A program made the translations under genes and the position numbers. A DNA stretch of 64,000 nucleotides, taken from assembly GCA_963819385.1 (NCBI GenBank), contig CAWFVV010000006.1:682001-746000 (forward strand), read 5' to 3'. Origin of the DNA: JAVDCA01 sp963819385. GTDB taxonomy: Bacteria > Pseudomonadota > Alphaproteobacteria > Rhizobiales > Xanthobacteraceae. This document shows positions 17,768 to 28,133 of the stretch, one piece after another; within the stretch, counting starts at the first letter, position 1; each line of letters opens with the position of its first letter. The notes under the pieces are model-generated. The model did no database searches. It was given only the letters and a program-made list of their open reading frames with translations, and was not told the origin of the DNA.

Positions 17768-17781
17768 TGAGTGATCACTCA
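17768..17781. promoter_or_regulatory. 14-bp perfect palindrome at the receptor start
   Basis: TGAGTGATCACTCA is a perfect palindrome ending two bases before the ATG at 17784, so it covers the place where a ribosome site should be. It could be an operator for a repressor or a translation-control hairpin; no classical Shine-Dalgarno sequence is present here. Confidence 0.4.
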
Positions 17782-17783
17782 CC

Positions 17784-20700
17784 ATGCGCAATCACCTCGC
17801 GTCCACCGCGCTCGCCGGCGCGTCGGTCGCCCTGACGCTCGTTGCCGGCAACAGCTACGCACAGACCGCGCTTCCGCAGATCACCGTCGAGACCACCAAG
17901 AAGAAACCGCCGCAGCGACCGGCGGCGCGCCGGCGCACGCCGACGCCGACCATCGTCACGACCGCGCCGACCCAGCCCGCGCAGACGGCGGCCGAAGCGC
18001 AGGAGGCCGCCAACCGGCCGGTGGTGCAGCAAACTCAGAACCTCGACCAGCGGCGCGACAACGTGCTGCTGCCGAAGATCGGCGCGAGCACCTATCAGCT
18101 GACGCAGCAGGACATCGCCAGCCTGCCGCAGGGGACCGCGGCGCCGGCAAAAAGTGTCGAGCTCCAGTTTCCCGGCGTCTACCAGGACTTCGACCGCATC
18201 AGGCGATCTCCACGTGCGCAACGATCACGCCAACGTGCAATACCGCATCAATGGAATCCTGCTGCCCGATGGCGTGGCGGGATTCTCGCAGCTCCTGGAC
18301 ACGAGCTTCATCGGCAGCATGCGGCTCATCACCGGCGCGCTGCCGGCGCAATACGGCCTGCACACCGTCGGCGTGTTCGACATCACGACCAAGAGCGGCG
18401 CGGCACTCGCGGGCGGCGAATACGGCGTCTATGGCGGCAGCCACGACACGATCTCGCCCTACTTCAACTACGGCGGCGTGATCGGCAATACGGAATACTT
18501 CGCGGCCGGGCGCTTCCGGAGCACCGGCCTCGGCCTGGAGAATCCGACCGCGAACAACGAGGCGATTCACGACAGTTCGAAGCAGGGACAGTTCTTCGCC
18601 TACACGTCGACCCTGCTCGATGCGAACACGCGTTTCGTGACGATCACCGGCATGAGCGAGAACCGCTACCAGATTCCCGCCAATCCGGGACAGCCGACCA
18701 ACAACGGCGGTTTCACCGGCGCCGGCGGCGGCCCGTACTCGGCCTTCGGCTTCACCGATTTCAACACCGCCAACATCAACCAGAACCAGTACGAGAAGAA
18801 CGCCTATGCGGTCGCGGCCTGGCAGCGCCACGTCGACGACATCGACATGCAGCTCGCCTACTATTCGCGCTACAGCGACCTGCACTTCGTGCCCGACCCG
18901 ATCGGCGACCTGGTGACCAACAACGTCGCGTCCGACGTCTTCCGCAGCACTTTCCTCAACGGCATCTCGGGCGACTTCGCGTATCGGCTCAACGACCAGC
19001 ACACGATCCGCACCGGCTTCTTCACCAACGCCGAATACACGCAGATCCGCAACCTCAGCACGGTCCAGCCGCTCGACGCGGGCGGCGGCGCGATCGACAC
19101 GCCGTTCAACATCCTCGATGCGGACAACAAGGTCGGCTACCAGCTCGGCGCTTATGTGCAGGACGAATTCCGCATCACCGACAAGCTCACGGCCAATTAC
19201 GGACTGCGGTTCGATCAGATCTATCAATACGTCAATGCCAACCAGCTGAGCCCGCGCGCGAGCCTGACCTACAAGCCGTGGTGGAGCACGACCCTGCATG
19301 CGGGCTACGCACGCAACTTTACGCCGCCCGAGCAGGTGCTCGGTCGCACCGTGCCGAATGGGCTGTTCGACAACACGACCGCCGCGGCGCCCTCGCTGAA
19401 CATGGGATCGATACTGCCGGAGCGGTCGAACGTCTACGACGTCGGCATCGTGCAGGACGTGCTGCCGCGCTGCGAACCGGTGACGAGCGACATGCCGCTC
19501 AAGGCGCGCGAGGCCGCGAAAAACTGCCCGAGCCTGCAATTCGGGATCGACGCGTACTACAAGCATGCCAAGGATCTGCTCGACGACGGCCAGTTCGGAG
19601 CCGCCTATGTGCTCACCGCCTTCAACTACGCCGAAGGCACGAACTACGGCATCGAGTGGACCACGCGCTATCGCCAGGGCAATCTTTCGTTCGACATGAA
19701 CTGGGCCTATGCGAAGCAGAAGGCCTCCACGGTCGTGTCGAACCAGGCCCTGTTCACGCCGGACGATCTCGCCTTCCTGGCGTCCCACTCGATCAACACC
19801 GACCATGACCAGAGATGGACCGGCTCGGCGCGCGTCGCCTACCGCTTCGATCCTATGTGGGGCTGGCTCGATGGGACGACGGTGAGCGCGACCGGCATAT
19901 TCGGCAGCGGCTTGCGCACCGGCGACGACAATGTCGGCCAACTGCCGTCGTACTATCAGATCAACCTCGGCGCCTCGCACGAGTTCGTGCCGCCGGCGGG
20001 CTGGTTCATTAACGACCGGCCGATCACGGTGCGGTTCGACGTGATCAATGTCACCGACAACATCTACGAGATCCGCGACGGCAGCGGCATCGGCGTGTTC
20101 GCGCCGCAGTTCGGCCCGCGGCGCGGCTACTTCTTCGGCCTGTCGCAGAAGCTCGGCGACCCGAAGGCATCGGAGCCGATCATGCCGACCAAGGCGCCGC
20201 CGACGTACGACTGGACCGGCTTCTATGTCGGCGCCCATTTCGGCGGCGCGTTCGATATCGAGGACGGCACCATCGGCCCCGCGCTGCTCGGTGCCGCAAT
20301 GACGAACCCGCTCGAACTCGAGCGGTGTGCTCGGCGGCTTCCAGTTCGGCTACAACTGGCAGTTTGCCTCCCATTGGCTCGCCGGCATCGAAGGCGAACT
20401 GTCGTGGACCTCGATCGAGGGGCGGACGAACTACATCAGCACCACCACCGCCGTGTCGCTGCAGAGCGACTACAACAAGAGCATCGAGACGCTCGCGGCC
20501 CGGGTCGGCTACGTCCGGGGCCCGCTGCTCACCTACGTGAAGGCGGGCGGCGCTTGGACCAACATCGACTACACCGTCACGGCTGCGGGCGCCGTCAACG
20601 GTTCTGCAATCGTCAATGCCGAGCGCTCTGGTTGGACTGTCGGCACCGGGATCGAATACAAGCTCTCGCGCGCTTGGTCCGCCAAGGCTGAATACAGCTT

Positions 20701-20818
20701 CCTCGATTTCGGCACCAATACGGTGGGATCGAATCTCCTCGCGCCGGGCGACCAGCTTGCGGTCAAAGACTTGGTGCACGAGGTGAAGGCCGGCGTGAAC
20801 TATCATTGGCTGCCGTGA
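17784..20818 (+). pseudogene. TonB-dependent receptor fused to an Omp25-like barrel (two frameshifts)
   Basis: Outer membrane receptor that would import a metal or metal chelate using the TonB system encoded just downstream. Three reading frames join into one protein of about 1010 residues: signal peptide (to about SYA/Q), Pro/Thr-rich linker, plug domain (LPKIGASTYQLTQQD, then HVRNDHANVQYRINGILLPDG), a 22-strand-type barrel ending near RRGYFFGLSQKLGD, and then a second, smaller barrel that begins PTYDWTGFYVGAHFGG and ends VNYHWLP, exactly the pattern of Omp25-type porins. The frame changes at about 18186-18191 and 20314-20319, each by one extra base in a GANTC-like site, and no other damage is visible. 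Receptor assignment is firm; the fused second barrel is unusual; the cargo is inferred from neighbours. Confidence 0.85.
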
Positions 20819-20846
20819 CGTGGCGGCTTTTGATTTGTTCCGAGCC

Positions 20847-20957
20847 AAGGCTGCAGGACCAAAGGCTGTAGGACCAGTGTGTGCTCCCGCCCCGCGCGGG
20901 GGACAGATGAGCCGGCGAAGGCCGGGTCAGGCGGCGGGCGGCGCCCGCCGCCCACCG
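20847..20957. repeat. Short tandem duplication followed by GC-rich hairpins
   Basis: Two copies of AAGGCTGCAGGACCA / AAGGCTGTAGGACCA (about 20847-20876) are followed by hairpins CCCCGCGCGGGG, CCGGCGAAGGCCGG and GGCGGGCGGCGCCCGCC (to 20957). The block separates the receptor from exbB and may reduce read-through, giving exbBD-tonB separate expression. Confidence 0.5.
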
Positions 20958-21095
20958 ATCCGCGAGAATGGGGGCGAAAAAGATGCGGTGCGGTCATGCG
21001 CCGCGAGGAGCAATTTGATGCCGCAGGAAAATGGACGCAATGCCGTGATGACGCTCACCGTATCGACGATCGATGGAGTCTTCGCGGAGGGGAGC

Positions 21096-21938
21096 ATGCC
21101 CAGTCCCGCCGCCGGGCCGACAGTGCGCGCGGCGCTCGCGCGCACCCGCGCGCTTCTCGTCAGTGCCGCTGCCGGGATGATGCTGGCAGGACAAGCGAGC
21201 GCGCAGACGGCGGACACCCCGCCGACACCGCTCGTCGATGCGTCGACGCGGCCGCACGACCTGTCGCCGTGGGGCATGTTCTTGTCGGCCGATATCGTCG
21301 TCAAGGCGGTGATCGTCGGCCTCGTGGTCGCCTCGGTCGTGACCTGGACGATCTGGCTGGTGAAGACAATCGAGATCATGATCGCCAAGCGCAGGGCTCG
21401 CGCCGCGCTGGCGTTGCTCGGCCGGGCGGTCTCGCTCGAAGATATCCGCTCCATCCCCAACCCGGCCGCCGAATTCCTCACCGCGGCGCGCACAGAGCTT
21501 CAACTTTCAGCCGACACGATCGACAAGGACGGCCTCAAGGAACGTGTCGCGTCACGCCTCGAGCGCATCGAGGCAGCCTTCGGCCGCCGGATGAGCCGCG
21601 CGACCGGCGTGCTCGCGACGATCGGCGCGACCGCGCCCTTCGTCGGGCTGTCCGGCACCGTGTGGGGCATCATGAACAGCTTCATCGGCATCTCGAAGGC
21701 GCACACCACTAATCTCGCCGTGGTGGCGCCGGGCATCGCCGAAGCCTTGCTCGCGACCGCGTTCGGGCTCGCGGCCGCCATCCCGGCGGTCGTGATCTAC
21801 AACGTGTTCGCGCGCTCCATCGCGGGTTATCGCGCCCAGCTCGGCGACGCGTCGGCCGAGGTGCTGCGCCTGGTGAGCCGCGATCTCGACCGTCCCATGG
21901 TCGCGCGCGGCCGCCCGATGCGCGCCGCCGCCGAGTAA
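21096..21938 (+). CDS. exbB: Biopolymer transporter ExbB
   Basis: Proton-channel subunit of the TonB energising complex (with ExbD and TonB) in the inner membrane. The chosen 280-residue form starts at ATG 21096, five bases after GGAGG; a second good site (GAGGAG before ATG 21018) would give 26 more residues. It has a cleavable-looking signal peptide ending at ASA/Q, one helix near 64-90, a cytoplasmic loop, and two helices in the conserved core (ATIGATAPFVGLSGTVWGIM and APGIAEALLATAFGLAAAIPAV). Typical of MotA/TolQ/ExbB proteins of the long alphaproteobacterial type. Followed 15 bp later by exbD. Confidence 0.93.
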   Translation: MPSPAAGPTVRAALARTRALLVSAAAGMMLAGQASAQTADTPPTPLVDASTRPHDLSPWGMFLSADIVVKAVIVGLVVASVVTWTIWLVKTIEIMIAKRRARAALALLGRAVSLEDIRSIPNPAAEFLTAARTELQLSADTIDKDGLKERVASRLERIEAAFGRRMSRATGVLATIGATAPFVGLSGTVWGIMNSFIGISKAHTTNLAVVAPGIAEALLATAFGLAAAIPAVVIYNVFARSIAGYRAQLGDASAEVLRLVSRDLDRPMVARGRPMRAAAE

Positions 21939-21953
21939 GCGAAGGCAGTCCGC

Positions 21954-22373
21954 ATGAGCGCGCGCCTCGACCACGGCAAGGACCAGCTCGACGAGGTCCA
22001 TGAGATCAACGTCACGCCGTTCATCGACGTGATGCTGGTGCTGCTGATCATCTTCATGGTGGCGGCGCCGCTCGCGACGGTCGACATCCCCGTCGAGCTG
22101 CCGTCTTCGGCCGCGCCGGAGCAGCCGCGGCCCGACAAGCCGCTGTTCCTCACCGTCAAGTCCGATCTGTCGCTGGCGATCGGCGACAACGTCGTGTCGC
22201 GCGACACGCTCGGCACCGCGCTCGACCAGGTCGCGAACGGCAAGAAGGACACGCGCATCTTCGTGCGCGCCGACAAGGTCGTTCCCTACGGCGAGCTGAT
22301 GAACGTGCTGAACCTGCTGCGTGGCGCCGGCTTCCTCAAGGTCGGGCTGGTTGGCCTGCCGAAGGCACAATGA
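21954..22373 (+). CDS. exbD: Biopolymer transporter ExbD
   Basis: Single-helix inner membrane partner of ExbB, 139 residues. The membrane segment EINVTPFIDVMLVLLIIFMV carries the essential proton-binding aspartate at residue 25, the same number as in E. coli ExbD. The periplasmic domain follows. Its stop overlaps the tonB start (ATGA), so translation is coupled. Confidence 0.95.
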   Translation: MSARLDHGKDQLDEVHEINVTPFIDVMLVLLIIFMVAAPLATVDIPVELPSSAAPEQPRPDKPLFLTVKSDLSLAIGDNVVSRDTLGTALDQVANGKKDTRIFVRADKVVPYGELMNVLNLLRGAGFLKVGLVGLPKAQ

Positions 22374-23074
22374 CCATGCAGGCGCTCGGCAGGTTCGAGC
22401 TGCGGCTGTGGACGGCGAGCGCGATCGTGGCGGTCGGGCTGCATGCGGCGGCCGGCGCGATGCTGGTCACCTGGCACGATCCGGTTCCGGTCGGCGAGCC
22501 CTCCGATGCGGTGATGATCGACCTGTCGCCCTTCACGACGCCGCCGAGCGAGACCGTGGAGGACATCGCGCCCGGCCCGCTGCAGCAGGAGGCGGCGCCG
22601 CAACCCGAGCCGGAGAAACCGAAGATCGACGAGAAGGTCGAGGAGAAGGTCGACGTGCCGCCCGCGCCGGTGCCGCCGGTCGCCGCGCTGCCGCCGCCCG
22701 AGCCGATCACCCCGCAGCCCGCGCCTGCGCCGGTTGCGCCGGCGCCGCTGACCACGGCGCCGCCGCGTGCGCACGCATCGAAAGCTGAAGTCGCTTCCTG
22801 GTACAGCCACATCGTGACGCAGCTCGAACGCTACAAGTCCTATCCGTTGGACGCGCGAGCGCACGACGAGAAAGGCGTGGTCGAGTTCGCCTTCTCGATA
22901 GATCGTGAGGGTCACGTGCTATCGAGCAGGATTGTGAAGAGCTCCGGCCATGCGGCGCTCGACCAGGAGACCATGGCGACGGTTCGTCGCGCCCAGCCGT
23001 TCCCGACGCCGCCGAGCGATCTCGATGGGGCCAAGTTCGATTTCACGGTGCCGATGAAGTTCAATATCCGCTGA
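22370..23074 (+). CDS. tonB: Energy transducer TonB
   Basis: Protein of 234 residues that spans the periplasm and pulls on outer membrane receptors. One N-terminal helix (about residues 11-34), a long Pro/Glu-rich spacer with many PEP and PAP units (about 55-135), and the C-terminal TonB domain (SWYSHIVTQLERYKSYP to FTVPMKFNIR). The operon order exbB-exbD-tonB and the receptor next to it show a dedicated system rather than the housekeeping one. The start overlaps exbD. Confidence 0.94.
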   Translation: MTMQALGRFELRLWTASAIVAVGLHAAAGAMLVTWHDPVPVGEPSDAVMIDLSPFTTPPSETVEDIAPGPLQQEAAPQPEPEKPKIDEKVEEKVDVPPAPVPPVAALPPPEPITPQPAPAPVAPAPLTTAPPRAHASKAEVASWYSHIVTQLERYKSYPLDARAHDEKGVVEFAFSIDREGHVLSSRIVKSSGHAALDQETMATVRRAQPFPTPPSDLDGAKFDFTVPMKFNIR

Positions 23075-23243
23075 ATCCGCGGGTGGCATCCCTCATGGGT
23101 AAGATTAATCGGCGCCTTTCGCAGTGATCCGGGCTGGGCCGACGCGCCCATCCTTGACACCCGCGCCCCATGGCGGCCATGGTCCGACGCAACAACAGCA
23201 AGCCTGCGGATGGCGGGCGAAGGGGTTGCGCAAACACGCTAGA

Positions 23244-23618
23244 ATGCGCTGGTTCCGGTCACATATCCGGCTTGGGTCTCGCTTGGCGCTCGCTGCGCTT
23301 GCGATCCAATTCCTTTTAATATTCAGTCACATAGACACTTGTGACCTTGCCCCTTCGGTGGCCGCCGCGGTCGTCGACGCAGCGGGCGCACCTGCCGCAG
23401 ACAAGGGGTCTCCACTCCGTAAGTCGGACGGCACCGCCGACCAGGCTTGCCCGATCTGCGCCTTGATCCAGCTTGCCGCCACATCGACGCCGTCAGCCGC
23501 ACCCGCTCTGGTCCCGCCCGTGTGGCTCGGCCTGGGCCAGCTCGACATGCCGGTCATGGCGGCCCTCGCGACGCCAACGCCGCGTCATTTCCGCGCCCGC
23601 GCTCCCCCGATCGCCTGA
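23244..23618 (+). CDS. DUF2946 family small exported protein (second copy)
   Basis: A 124-residue relative of the protein at 17327-17692: MRW opening, hydrophobic segment (about residues 12-28), then CPICALIQLAAT with the Cys pair and a second hydrophobic stretch. It sits directly before the efflux genes, as the first copy sits directly before the uptake receptor. The ATG at 23244 is selected by similarity with the first copy; the longer upstream reading is not conserved. Role unknown, possibly periplasmic metal handling or sensing. Confidence 0.72.
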   Translation: MRWFRSHIRLGSRLALAALAIQFLLIFSHIDTCDLAPSVAAAVVDAAGAPAADKGSPLRKSDGTADQACPICALIQLAATSTPSAAPALVPPVWLGLGQLDMPVMAALATPTPRHFRARAPPIA

Positions 23619-23741
23619 CGCGATCGCCGGTCGGCCGCGCGTCGCCCGACGCGATCCCATTCCAGCCAGCCTCGACGCGCGCCGGACGTCCGTGTCCGCG
23701 CGTCATTCCGTATCGCCAATACACTTCAGACGAGAGCCGCA

Positions 23742-24966
23742 ATGCTCGTCGACCCGAAATCCCAAGCCGCAGATGACGCGCCTGCGCCGTCCGAGCCGCG
23801 CGTGCCGCAACCCGTGCCGGCCTCGGGCGCAAAGCCGCTCCTCGTCATCATCGTCGCGCTCGCGCTCGCGGCGGCCGCCTGGCGGCTGTTCGTCGGGCCG
23901 TTCGGCCATGCCGAGCCCACGCCCGTGGCCGCCGTGAAGACGGCCGCAGTGGTGCGCACGGGCGAGCACATCATGGTGCCGGAGAGCTCTCCGGTGCGCG
24001 GCGCGATCATGATCGCGCCGGTCAGCATGAAGGACGTCCGGCGCGACCTCGTCCTGCCGGCGGTGGTCGAGGCCGATCCCGCCCGCCTCATCAAGGTGCT
24101 GCCGCCGCTCTCCGGCCGCGTGATGCAGCTCAAGGTGCAGCTCGGGGAGCGGGTGACGGCGGACCAGCCGCTGCTCGTGCTCGAACTCGCCCGACCTTGC
24201 CCAGGCCTATGCGGACTATGACCGCGCCAAGGTCCAGCTCACGTTGACGCAGCAGGCCCGCGACCGCCAGCGCGGCCTCGCCAAGATCGGCGGCGCTGCG
24301 CAGAAGGATCTGGAGCAGGCCGAGACCGATTATGCGAATGCGGTCGCGGAGCTACGCCGTACCGAGGCGCGCCTCAAGCAGATCGGCGTCGACGCCGATA
24401 CCAAATCACCGGCGCGCGACGTGACCGTGTCGGCGCCGATGTCGGGCAGCATCATCGACCTGCAGGTCGCTCCCGGCGCTTACTGGAACGACCCGACCCA
24501 GCCGCTGATGACCATCGCCGACCTCAACACCGTGTGGGTGACGGCGAGCGTGCCGGAGGCCGACACGACCCTGGTCGCCAAGGGGCAGCCGGTCAACGTG
24601 ACGTTCCCGGCCTATCCGGGCGAAGTCTTCACGGGCAACGTCCTGTTCGTCAGCGACGTGGTCGACACCGATACGCGGCGCACCAAGGTGCGCATCGCGT
24701 TCGCCAATCCGGGCACGCGGCTGCGGCCCGGCATGTTCGCCAACGTCACGTTCTTCGCACCGGCCCAGCGCGTCGCGGTGGTCCCGACCAGCGCGCTGGT
24801 CCTCAAGGACGACCTCAACCAGGTCTATGTCGAGACCGCGCCGTGGACGTTCGAGGCGCGCACCGTCGATCTCGGCTACCAGCAGGGCGATCAAGTCATC
24901 CTCAAGAGCGGCGTGAAGCCGGACGAGCGCGTCGTCGTCAAGGGCGGAGTGCTGCTCGGTGATTGA
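23742..24966 (+). pseudogene. HlyD/CzcB-type periplasmic adaptor of a metal efflux pump (frameshift)
   Basis: Membrane fusion protein linking the RND pump to the outer membrane channel. Two frames give one chain of about 407 residues: N-terminal anchor helix (about 32-52), beta-barrel and lipoyl half motif (LPPLSGRVMQLKVQLGERV), a coiled-coil hairpin (DRQRGLAKIGGAAQKDLEQAE), the second lipoyl half (SAPMSGSIIDLQVAPG) and the barrel domain (DLNTVWVTASVPE). One extra base at 24183-24188 (GAACTC) breaks the frame between VLE and the expected SPDLAQAYADYDRA. The end overlaps the pump gene by 8 bp. No metal-binding N-terminal His cluster is seen. Confidence 0.88.
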
Positions 24967-27900
24967 CTGGATCGTCAGCTTCGCCCTGCGCAAGCGCCTC
25001 GTCGCCGCGATGATCTGCGTCTTCGCGGCGATCTATGGCTACTACTCGTGGACCGAGCTTGCGATCGAAGCCTATCCGGACGTCGCCGACACCGCCGCGC
25101 AGGTGGTGACGCAGGCGCCCGGCCTCGCCGCCGAGGAGGTCGAGCAGCAGGTCACGGTGCCGCTCGAGCGCGAGCTCAACGGCACGCCCGGCCTCACCAT
25201 GATGCGCTCGCGCAGCACGTTCGGGCTCTCGCTCATCACGCTGGTGTTTCGCGACGGCATCGACGACTACTGGGGGCGCCAGCGCATCACCGAGCGCATC
25301 CAGGGCGTGACGCTGCCGCCCGGCATCACGGCGGGCCTGGACCCGGTGTCGTCGCCGACCGGGCAAATTCTTTACTACGTGCTGCAATCCGGCACCAAGA
25401 ACCTGCGTGAGCTCTCGGAGATCCAGCAATGGACCGTGATCCCGGGCCTCAAGCAGGTGGCGGGCGTCGCCGACGTGGCGAACTTCGGCGGGCTGACGAC
25501 ACAGTACCAGCTCGAGCTCGATCCGCATCAGCTCATGCGCTTCAACATCTCGCTCAACAACGTGACGAGCGCGATCAGCGCCAACAACGCCAATGCGGGC
25601 GGCAGCGTGCTCAACCGCGGCGAGCTCGGCTACGTCATCCGCGGCATCGGACTGATCCAGACCCTCGACGACCTCGGCAACATCGTCGTCACCCAGCATA
25701 ACGGCACGCCGATCCTGGTGCGCGACCTCGGCAAGCTCAAGCTCTCGAACCTCGAGCGGCACGGCATCGTCGGCAAGGACAACCTCAACGACGTGGTCGA
25801 GGGCACCGTGCTGCTGCTGCGGCACGAGAATCCCTCGCAGGTCCTCAAGGGCGTGCACGCCAAGATCGACGAGCTCAACGCGCGGCTCAAGGCGGACGAC
25901 GTCCAGATCGTGCCCTATCTCGACCGCACGACGCTGGTCGGCGCGACCGTCGACAAGGTGCGCACCACGGTGTTCACCGGCATCGGGCTCGTGCTCATCG
26001 TCCTCATCATGTTCCTCGGCAGCCCGCGGGCGGCCCTGATCGTCGGCGTCACCATCCCGTTCGCGATGGTGGTGACGTTCATCCTGATGCACCACACCGG
26101 CATTTCGGCGAACCTGCTCTCGCTCGGCGCGATCGACTTCGGCATCATCGTCGACGGCGCGATCGTGATGACCGAGGCGATCCTGCGCCGGCGCGAGGCG
26201 AAGGCCGGCCAGCCGCTGACCGAAGCCGACGCGCGCGAGGCGGCGCGCCAGGTGGCGCGGCCGATCTTCTTTGCGACCGTGATCATCATCACGACCTATC
26301 TGCCGCTGTTCGCATTCGACCGCATCGAGGCGAAGCTCTTCTACCCGATGGCCTATGCGGTCGGCTACGCGCAGTTCGGCGCGCTCGCGTTCGCGCTGCT
26401 GGTCGTACCCGGCCTCGCCTACGCGGCCTATCGGCGGCCGCGCCGCATCTTCCACAATCCGGTGCTCGGCTGGCTGGAAAGCGGCTATCGCCGGACTTCT
26501 CAGGCTCGCTGCGGCGGCCGGCGCTCGCCTACGTGCTGGCGGCCGGCGCCGCCGTCGCGGTGGTCGGGCTCGGCGCCACCGTGTGGCGCGAGTTCCTGCC
26601 CGAGCTCGACGAGGGCGGCATCTGGCTGCATGCCGAGCTGCCGGCCGGCATCTCGCTGCAGAAGGCGACCGACATGGTCGCCGAGCTGCGCCGCACGATC
26701 GCCGAATTCCCCGAGGTGTCGTACGTGGTGAGCCACACGGGCCGCAACGACGACGGCACCGATCCGTGGACGCCCTCGCACATGGAGGCGGCCGTGGGGC
26801 TTACGCCCTACAGCACCTGGCCGCGCGGCGAGACCAAGCAGGACCTGATCAAGCGCATGACGGCGCGGCTCGACAAGCTGCCCGGCTTCGAGATCGCCTA
26901 CAGCCAGCCGATCCTCGACAGCGTGCTCGACTACGTGTTCGACCCGCACAGCTCGCTCGCCATCAAGGTATTCGGCGACGACTTCAACGAGCTGCGCCGC
27001 ATCGGCGGCGACATCATCAAACAGCTCAATACCGTGCCGGGCGTGAGCGACGCCGCGATCGACCAGTACACGCCGCTGCCGCAGATCTCGATCAAGGTCG
27101 ACCGCGCCGCGACGGCGCGCTACGGCATCAACGTCGCCGACGTGGTCAATCTGATCAGCACCGGGATCGGCGGCGCGGCGGTGAGCACGGTGTTCATCGG
27201 CGACCGGCGCTACGACGTCACGGTGCGCTTCCCGGGCGCCGACCGCAGCAGCCCCGACGCGATCAAGAACCTCGTGCTCACCTCGAGCGACGGCGCGCTC
27301 ATCCCGCTCGCGCAGGTCGCCGACGTCCGGCTGCAGACCGGCGAGAGCATGATCAACCGCGAGATGAACCACCGCTATCTGCTGGTGAAGCTCAACTACC
27401 ACGACCGCGATCCGCTCTCGGTGGTGGCCGAGGTCAACAAGCTGATTGCGCAGAAGGTCAAGTTCGATCCGCGCCTCTACCATATCGAATGGGGCGGCCA
27501 GCTCGAAGGCGAGCAGCGCGCCGAGGCGCGCTTCAAGCTGATCATCGGCATGGTGCTCGCCGCCATGATGGTGCTGCTCTATGCCGAGTTCGGGCTGCTG
27601 CGCCAGGTCTTCCTCATCATCGGCGTGGTGCCGCTCGCGACGCTCGGCGGGCTGATCGCGCTGCACGCGACCGGGACGACGCTCAACGTCGCGTCGGGCG
27701 TCGGCTTCATCGCGCTGTTCGGCGTCGCCGTGATGAACGGCGTCATCATGGTCGCGAACCTCAACCGCATGCGCGAACAGGGAATGCCGCTGATCGACGC
27801 GGTGCTCGCCGGCGCGGGCGAACGGCTGCGGCCGGTGCTGATGACCGCCGCGGTCGCGACCGTCGGCATGCTGCCGGCGGCGCTCGCCACCGGTGTCGGC

Positions 27901-28056
27901 AGCGACGTGCAGCGCAACCTCGCGACCGTGGTTGCGGGCGGCCTCGTTCCGGCTACGCTGCTCACGCTCTTCATCGTCCCGACGTTCTATTTCGTGCTGG
28001 AGCGCTGGGCGGAACGGCGGGCGCCGGAGGCGGAGCCTGCGATCAACACGGCATAG
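24959..28056 (+). pseudogene. CzcA/CusA-type heavy-metal efflux RND transporter (frameshift)
   Basis: Proton-driven inner membrane pump of the heavy-metal efflux (HME) RND family, about 1032 residues over two frames. Helix 4 carries LGAIDFGIIVDGAIVMTE, the DFG-x2-VDG pattern of the Co/Zn/Cd/Ni (CzcA/CnrA) group rather than the Cu/Ag group. Two large periplasmic loops and the second helix bundle (GFIALFGVAVMNGVIMV) are complete. The frame changes near 26494-26530 by a net loss of one base (or gain of two), at a GACTTC site, between GWLESGYRR and RRPALAYVLAAG. Start GTG 24959 overlaps the adaptor gene. Probably functional if the shift is an artefact. Confidence 0.9.
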
Positions 28057-28133
28057 GGATCGGATATAGGGTAGCGTAGCGTCGGGGCGGATTTCGCAAG
28101 TCGTCGAGCCGAGGGGATGTAGGGCGTCACGCG

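Noticed and set aside
24938..26455. Long minus-strand frame opposite the RND pump gene
   Set aside because: Composition is that of an antisense shadow (Asp/Arg/Val/His-rich) and no family is recognisable, while the plus strand encodes a clear transporter.
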